Source: Ideonella sp. (GTDB lineage: Bacteria; Pseudomonadota; Gammaproteobacteria; Burkholderiales; Burkholderiaceae_C). From it: a stretch of 64,000 nucleotides of DNA. Location of the stretch: contig NZ_JADJDO010000001.1 in the NCBI RefSeq assembly GCF_016702655.1, forward strand, positions 248,001 to 312,000, in the 5' to 3' direction. Positions 57,854 through 64,000 of the stretch are shown one piece after another. The notes beneath the pieces are model-generated. The model did not search any database and was not told where the DNA came from. It worked only from the letters and a program-made list of their open reading frames with translations. Made by a program: the position numbers and the translations under genes. How positions within the stretch are numbered: position 1 is the first letter of the stretch; each line of letters starts with the position of its first letter.

Positions 57854-60800
57854 ATGCATAAGTCCATTTTAAATTCCGGTTTGTCCATTGACGAAGCATC
57901 TTTCGACGGCGAATTGCCCGCAGGAAGTGCCATAACCGCTGCCCGGGGTGATAGCAGCGCGGCGCCTGACGATCCCGCCCTGCATAGAAGTTCATCAGCG
58001 ACGACCTTGTATACCACCGCCCCCGATGACGCCCATCGCGCTGCGAATTGGCACTTGCCGATTCTGCCGGCCATCGACACTCACACGCCGTATGCATCTG
58101 AAAGTACGTCATCTGCATTGCTTTCCGCAGACGCATTAGCCTCGAACGAGACCTACGCATCTGCCGATCTCGTCGATCAAATCGTCAATATTGACCGGAG
58201 TGGTCTTGGGCAGACGCACTTCCTGCCCGTTGCGTTGTCTGTCGGAGATGGGCAGCATGCTGCACTTTGGGACGCTTTAGCCCAGCCACAGTTCAAATAT
58301 ACCATTCCATCGATGGACGGAATTCCGCTGCCTTCCGGGAACTCCCCAGCGGCAGCCGAATTGGATCTTCCGAAGAATCAATATCCAGCCTATGATCTCC
58401 CAGTATTCGCCGACCTCGCGGCGTTGTCGGTGGCAGCATACGAGTACGGCATCAATCTCACAGGCGCAGTCAGGCACGCTGGGTGGTCAGTACTTGGCGA
58501 AGCCAGTGCAAACGGACCGATGCCCTATTCATACTACTACTTTGATACTCTGCTTCGACAGGATATCCACAAGGTCAGCTATACAGATGTTCAGTCACAC
58601 GCCTTCGGCGCTGTTCGTAGTACCGAAGCCGGACACAAGGAACTGGCAATAAGCTTTACCGGAACGGAGGGCGGAGCAGACTGGGAAACAGACTTCTCAA
58701 CTCTTGGCTTTACCGAGTCATACCTTTCGGTGCGCGAGAGCGTGTATCAGTGGCTTTTGGCTGCCGCCAAGCATCAAGGCGAGTTTGATCGCGTACTGAT
58801 CACTGGCCACAGCCTCGGTGGCGCAATGGCCCAAGCTTGCGTGCTTGACATTGTTGCTCCGGAATCGACATCGGTCTGGTTCAGCCCGAGCGCGAATCAG
58901 ATGCAAACGGGGATGCTGGAGGCCGGTAACAGGCTGCAGGATCTCCACTCAGAATTACCTGATAATCAGCGACTAACCGGCAGCGACATCGATTGGTTAA
59001 GAAGCCATCTGACGGTCGCGACCTTCGGCGCACCCAGCCTTGCTCTTGATTCATTGAATTCAGTGACATCAGGAAGACTAACCATTAGTTCTTTGATAGA
59101 TATTCCAGCTATCCGGAACTACTTCTTTCAGTTCGAGCATACATCAGACTATGGTCCCGACGACCCCGTTGCATGGGGCCTAGGTAATGGCGACGAGGTA
59201 GGCACGAGAATCGATATTGACTTGGATTATACTCACGATTCACTGTACAGATTTGGATACTCTGCGAACCCGAGTTACGCTGTCTTGCATTCGGGAGACT
59301 TGTACTATGAGTCACTCCTTAGAGCATTAACAGGTAGCTACCTAACATACTCCGCACCCGGTTCGTTCAACTCCGCATTCCTCCCTCAGTCATCTCATGG
59401 CACGGATGGAAAGCACGATACGATCATTAACACCCCGACTTCAGAAGGATTTGGCGGGAATGATACTCTGATCGCGACTTCTACGGTCGTATCGTCGATG
59501 GACGGAGGTACCGGTGATGATTCATACGTCCTTGGTGACTATAACAACGTCAGCCTGAGTGTGCAGATCAATGGCCCAGCAGGCGAGCACATTGATGATC
59601 TGTATTTTGCAGTGGTGGGGATGGCATCATTCGAAATTGATTCAAATTCAAACGCGCTCATTGTTCACTTTCGCAATGCATCCACAGGCATTGAAAGCAC
59701 GGCAACAGTCTCGCAGTGGTTCTCCAATTCTGCAAACTATCAGCTCAACTCAATAAGAGTGGCCTACAGCGGCGATTGGCTCGACAAATCATCTAACCCT
59801 TGGACCTACCTTGCCGCTTGGACTGCGGGCGATACGGATAGTGATATTCCCTTGTTGAATATTGGCACTGAGGCTGATGACAAGATAATCGGCGACTATC
59901 TCCTCGGCGACACCATGACCGGTGGCGCCGGCAAAGACGACATGAACGGCCGCGGCGGCATCGACAACGCCAAGGGCGAGGCAGGAGACGATCGGCTCGC
60001 GACGTACGACGGCAGCTTCGACGCCACCAGTCAAGACATCCTGGACGGCGGCGCCGACAGCGATACCTACATCGTTGACGTCCCTAAGGGCCAAAGGCAA
60101 CGATCAGGATTCGTCCGGGTCGGATAGCCTGACCATTCTGTCCAACACTGCTGTTGCTACTGCTGACTACACGAAGACGCTGTTCAGCACGGCCGACGCG
60201 ACGCATCCCAACCACGACCTGAAGATCGTGACCCGCATGAGCGATGGAACCGTCCTGGCGACGGTGACCATCGAGAACATGGACATCGTGGCCAGCCGCG
60301 TCGAGACGCTAGACGTCAGTGTGTCCAGCACGACAGTGGCGCGATTCGATCTGGCCAAGGCGTGGGCCGCCGCCCTCGCGGGCGATACGACGGGCGGCAC
60401 GGCCTTTCAGGGCACCTTCACGGGCAATTCCTACAACGGCGACGGCGACGACAACATTCCCGGAACGCCCGGTAACGACGTGATCTATGCCGGCGGTGGC
60501 AAGGACACCATTGGCAACGGCGGCGGCGGGAGCGACCAGATCTACGGCGAGTCGGGCAACGACACCATCAATGTGGGCGGGGCCATCGGCGTGAGCACGC
60601 TGGACGGCGGCACGGGCGCGGACACGCTCAACTTCGACGGCGCGGCGGCCAGTGCTGCCAATACATGACCTTCGGGCTGCAGAAGGCCGACGCCAGTTGG
60701 GTGTATTTCGGGATTCACTACATCGGCTACAGCACCGGCCAGAACGGCACCCCGCCCACGATCGACGCGCTGCAGACTGCGCTGGCCGGCGGGCCGCTGC

Positions 60801-63800
60801 AGTTGCAGTACGGCTTCAGCAGCAGCAGCACCTCCATCGAGTCGCTGACCTGGAAGGGCGTGGAGACCGTCAACGCCAAGGGCGGCATCCACGAGGACTC
60901 GCTCGTCTACATCAACGGCACCGAGTACGCCGGCAACGGCGGCGTGGACACCTTCTACGCCGACTGGTCCTCCTGGACCGAGGCCGTCACCTGGACCAAC
61001 GCCAAGAACGCGGGCAACTCGCGCAGCTCAGCGACGAGGCCGTCACCACCATCGGCGCCACCCATCAGGTCAAGGTCTCGGGCATGGAGCGCCTGCTGCT
61101 CCTCACCGGCAGCGGCAACGACACCATCGTGCAGAACGTCACCGGCACCGACGACGAGTTCCGGCTCGGCGGCGGCAACGACAGCCTGACGCTGACCGGC
61201 CTGGGAGCCGGGGCATCCTCGGCGGGCAGCGACAAGATCGACATGGGCACGGGCAACGACACGCTGCTCGTCAGCGGCGGCTCGGTCAGCGACACGATCG
61301 CGCTGGGCGACGGCGACGACAAGTTCACGCTCAGCGGGGCCATCGGCGTGAGCACGCTGGACGGCGGCACGGGCGCGGAGACGCTCAACTTCGACGGCGC
61401 GGCGGCCAGTGCTGCCAAGTACATGACCTTCGGGCTGCAGAAGGCCGACGCCAGTTGGGTGTCTTCGGGGATTCACCATCGGCTACAGCACCGGCCAGAA
61501 CGGCACCCCGCCCACGATCGACGCGCTGCAGACTGCGCTGGCCGGCGGGCCGCTGCAGTTGCAGTACGGCTTCAGCAGCAGCAGCACCTCCATCGAGTCG
61601 CTGACCTGGAAGGGCGTGGAGACCGTCAACGCCAAGGGCGGCATCCACGAGGACTCGCTCGTCTACATCAACGGCACCGAGTACGCCGGCAACGGCGGCG
61701 GGACACCTTCTACGCCGACTGGTCCTCCTGGACCGAGGCCGTCACCTGGACCAACGCCAAGAACGCGGGCAACTCGCAGCTCAGCGACGAGGCCGTCACC
61801 ACCATCGGCGCCACCCATCAGGTCAAGGTCTCGGGCATGGAGCGCCTGCTGCTCCTCACCGGCAGCGGCAACGACACCATCGTGCAGAACGTCACCGGCA
61901 CCGACGACGAGTTCCGCCCGGCGGCGGCAACGACAGCCTGACGCTGACCGGCCTGGGAGCCGGGGCATCCTCGGCGGGCAGCGACAAGATCGACATGGGC
62001 ACGGGCAACGACACGCTGCTCGTCAGCGGCGGCTCGGTCAGCGACACGATCGCGCTGGGCGACGGCGACGACAAGGCCACGATCGGCGGCAAGATCGGCG
62101 TGAGCACGCTCGACGGCGGCGCGGGCGCGGACACGCTGACCTTCGACGGCGCGGCCGCCGGCGCCCCCAAGTACATGAGCTTCGGGCTTCAGAAGGCCGA
62201 TGCGAGCTGGCTGTACTTCGGCAATCACTACGTTGCCTACAGCGCCACCCCGAACGGCACGAACCCCACGATCGATGCGCTACAGGCAGCGCTGGCGGGC
62301 GGGCCGCTGCAGTTTCAGTACGGCTTCTCGACGACCAACACAAGCATCGAGTCGCTCACCTGGAAGGGCGTGGAGACCGTCAACGCCAAGGGCGGCGTCC
62401 ACGAGGACACGCTCGTCTACATCAACGGCACCGAGTACGCCGGCAACGGCGGCGTGGACACCTTCTACGCCGACTGGTCTTCCTGGACCGAGGCCGTCAT
62501 CTGGACCAACACCAAGAACGCGGGCAACTCGCAGCTCAGCGACGAGGCCGTCTCCACCCTCGGCGCCACCCACCAGGTCAAGGTCTCGGGCATGGAGCGC
62601 CTGCTGCTCCTCACCGGCAGCGGCAACGACACCATCGTGCAGAACGTCACCGGGAGTGACGATGAGTTCCGTACCGGCGCGGGCAACGACTTCATCGATG
62701 GAGGATCTGGCAACGACCAGATGCTCGGCGGCAAGGGCAACGACACCTACGTCGTCAACAGCACCGGCGACGTGGTGACGGAGCTTGCGAGCGAGGGCGC
62801 TGACACGGTCAGCACCTGGATCAACTACACCCTCGGCACCAACCTCGAGAACCTGCGCATCCTGGCGACGGGATCGATCAACGGCACGGGCAACGAGCTC
62901 GCCAACGTGATGTTCGCCGGCGACGGCAACAATGTGCTGGATGGCGCGGGCGGGACGGACACCGTGTCGTTCCTCTACGCGGCCAGCGGCGTCACCGCGA
63001 ACTTGGCGGCGGCGGGCCAGCAAGCCACCGGTGGCTCTGGCAGCGACACGTTGCTGAACTTCGAGAACCTCACCGGCAGCGGATTCAACGACGTGCTCGC
63101 CGGCAATGCCGGCGCCAACGTGCTGGACGGCGGCGCGGGCGCCGACGCGATGGCGGGAGGCGATGGCTCGGACACCTACTACGTCGACAACGCGGGCGAC
63201 GTGGTGACCGAGGTGAATGCCGACGCCGCCACCGGCGGGACGGACCTCGTGCTGAGCCAGCTCGCCAACTACACGCTGGGCGCCAACGTGGAGAACGGCC
63301 GCATCCTCGCCGCCGGCGCGGCCAACCTGAGCGGCAACAGCATTGCCAACACGCTGTTCGCCGGCGCTGGCAACAACTCGATCGCGGGCGGCGCGGGATC
63401 GACACGGTGTCTTACCTCTACGGCGTCGGCGGCGGCTCGGTGGGCGTGACTGTCAGCCTGGCGCTGACGGACTGGCAGGTCACGGGCGGCTCGGGCTCCG
63501 ACAAGTTCGCCGGGGTCGAGAACCTGACGGGCAGCGTGAACGCCGACACGCTCAGCGGCAACGCAAGCGCCAACGTGCTCGACGGCGGCGCGGGTGCCGA
63601 TGCACTGGCAGGCGGCGATGGGTCCGACAGCTACTACGTCGACGACGTGGGCGACGTGGTGAGCGAGACGAATGCCGACGCCGCCACTGGTGGCACCGAC
63701 ACCGTGTACAGCACGCTCGCCACCTACACGCTGGGCGCGAACGTGGAGAACGGGCGCATCGCTGCCGCCAGCGGCAAGGGCAACCTCTCGGGCAACGAAC

Positions 63801-64000
63801 TGGCCAACACGATCTTTGCGGGCGCGGGCAACAACTACATCGCCGGCGGCGCGGGCAGCGACACGGTGTCCTACCTCTACGGGGTCGCGGGCGGAACGGG
63901 CGTCACCGTGAGCCTGGCTGTCACCGATTCGCAGACCACGGGCGGCTCGGGGTCGGACAAGCTGGCCGGTGTCGAGAACCTGGTGGGGTCGGACTTCGCG
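57854..64000 (+). CDS. Giant RTX-type secreted protein with N-terminal lipase domain (partial, several frameshifts)
   Basis: This is the probable cargo of the upstream exporter. The first 700 residues hold a class-3-lipase-like domain: SFTGTEGGADWETDF, then LITGHSLGGAMAQA with the nucleophile Ser320, and candidate acid and base in PDDPVAW and YAVLHSGDLYY. From about residue 675 (59870) RTX calcium-binding motifs begin (TMTGGAGKDDMNG, GGADSDTY). Large repeats follow to the window end, where the frame is still open. No signal peptide is seen, as expected for type I export; the C-terminal signal would lie beyond the window. Frame changes occur near 60095, 60658, 61020, 61465, 61695, 61914 and 63397, each restoring the repeat register. 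The 57854-59870 part is distinctly less GC-rich. Confidence 0.82.
60579..61335 (+). repeat. RTX tandem unit 1 (about 755 bp)
   Basis: The unit starts GGGGCCATCGGCGTGAGC and encodes, in order, a GVSTLDGGTGADTLNFDG strand, an unfamiliar segment (MTFGLQKADASWVYFG ... GGPLQLQYGF), VDTFYADWSSWTEAV, MERLLLLTGSGNDTIVQN and nonapeptide-like GTGNDTLLVSGGS repeats. It differs from unit 2 by little more than indels. Confidence 0.85.
61336..62087 (+). repeat. RTX tandem unit 2 (about 755 bp)
   Basis: This is a nearly identical copy of unit 1 at the DNA level. Relative to unit 1 it lacks bases near 61465 and 61695 and is altered near 61914, each of which changes the reading frame. Confidence 0.85.
62088..62680 (+). 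repeat. RTX tandem unit 3 (diverged, partial)
   Basis: The third unit starts AAGATCGGCGTGAGCACGCT and keeps one clean frame. It is diverged in the first half (SFGLQKADASWLYFGNHYVA; GFSTTNTSIESL) and very similar in the second (DTFYADWSSWTEAVIW; ERLLLLTGSGNDTIVQN). It ends where a different repeat family begins. Confidence 0.8.
62690..64000 (+). repeat. Second RTX repeat family, about 455-bp units
   Basis: Three consecutive units start near 62690, 63117 and 63572. Each reads DGGxGxDxMxGGxGxDTYYVDNxGDVVTE, then YTLGANxENGRI, then NLSGNxxANTxFAGAGNN, then GGSGSDxxxGVENLTGS. The last two are very similar; the first is more diverged. This is the serralysin-type DTYYVD/ANTLxGGxGNN style of RTX repeat. 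Confidence 0.8.

Overview
The window is GC-rich bacterial chromosome (about two thirds G+C by eye) with the gene content and order of a betaproteobacterium. The run rpsO-pnp-quinone oxidoreductase-tpiA-secG-tRNA-Leu-nuoABCDEFGHIJKLMN-DUF2818-Nudix-DUF1178, all on the minus strand, is the arrangement I know from Burkholderiales. Many intergenic regions carry a GGGCCGCCCCAAG / CTTGGGGGC type repeat, which I associate with the Comamonadaceae/Rubrivivax-Leptothrix side of that order. The family assignment is inference; no rRNA is present to confirm it.

Layout. 0.1-2.1 kb: lolC/E and lolD (lipoprotein release). 2.1-5.1 kb: an orphan reading frame, a DUF1992 gene, a MntA/HepT-type toxin-antitoxin pair, a TatD nuclease and a small uracil/hypoxanthine-type DNA glycosylase. 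5.2-8.6 kb: a lipoprotein amidohydrolase, its likely TetR regulator and a spermidine-synthase-like protein. 8.6-18.4 kb: an ExeA/GspA ATPase, a GspE ATPase, an aldo/keto reductase, a membrane-anchored SagB-like oxidoreductase, an acyl-CoA ligase, an FmdB zinc ribbon and an NmrA protein. Nearly every gene in this stretch is broken by small indels. 18.5-28.7 kb: MFS transporter, chorismate synthase, CBS protein, O-acyl-homoserine sulfhydrylase, alpha/beta hydrolase, acetyltransferase, YihY, DUF2069, FAD oxidase, DUF1178 and Nudix.

28.6-44.3 kb: the complete 14-gene complex I operon, downstream of tRNA-Leu(GAG). Five of its gene junctions contain the dispersed repeat. 44.4-52.2 kb: secG, tpiA, quinone oxidoreductase, pnp, rpsO, an aminotransferase, an Hsp20 protein and tsaD. 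52.2-54.5 kb: a large secreted or membrane protein, then a broken ribbon-helix-helix antitoxin remnant.

54.5-64.0 kb: a type I secretion locus made of an ABC exporter, an HlyD-type adaptor and a very large cargo that runs off the window. The cargo starts with a lipase-like domain (GHSLGG) in DNA of clearly lower GC. It switches abruptly near 59.9 kb to GC-rich RTX-type repeats, which include three roughly 755-bp tandem units (two nearly identical) and then a second family of roughly 455-bp units. This locus is the most distinctive part of the window.

Single-base frameshifts recur even in genes expected to be essential (nuoL, tsaD), often in homopolymers. I read most of them as sequence or assembly indels, not true pseudogenes, but this cannot be decided from the sequence alone.
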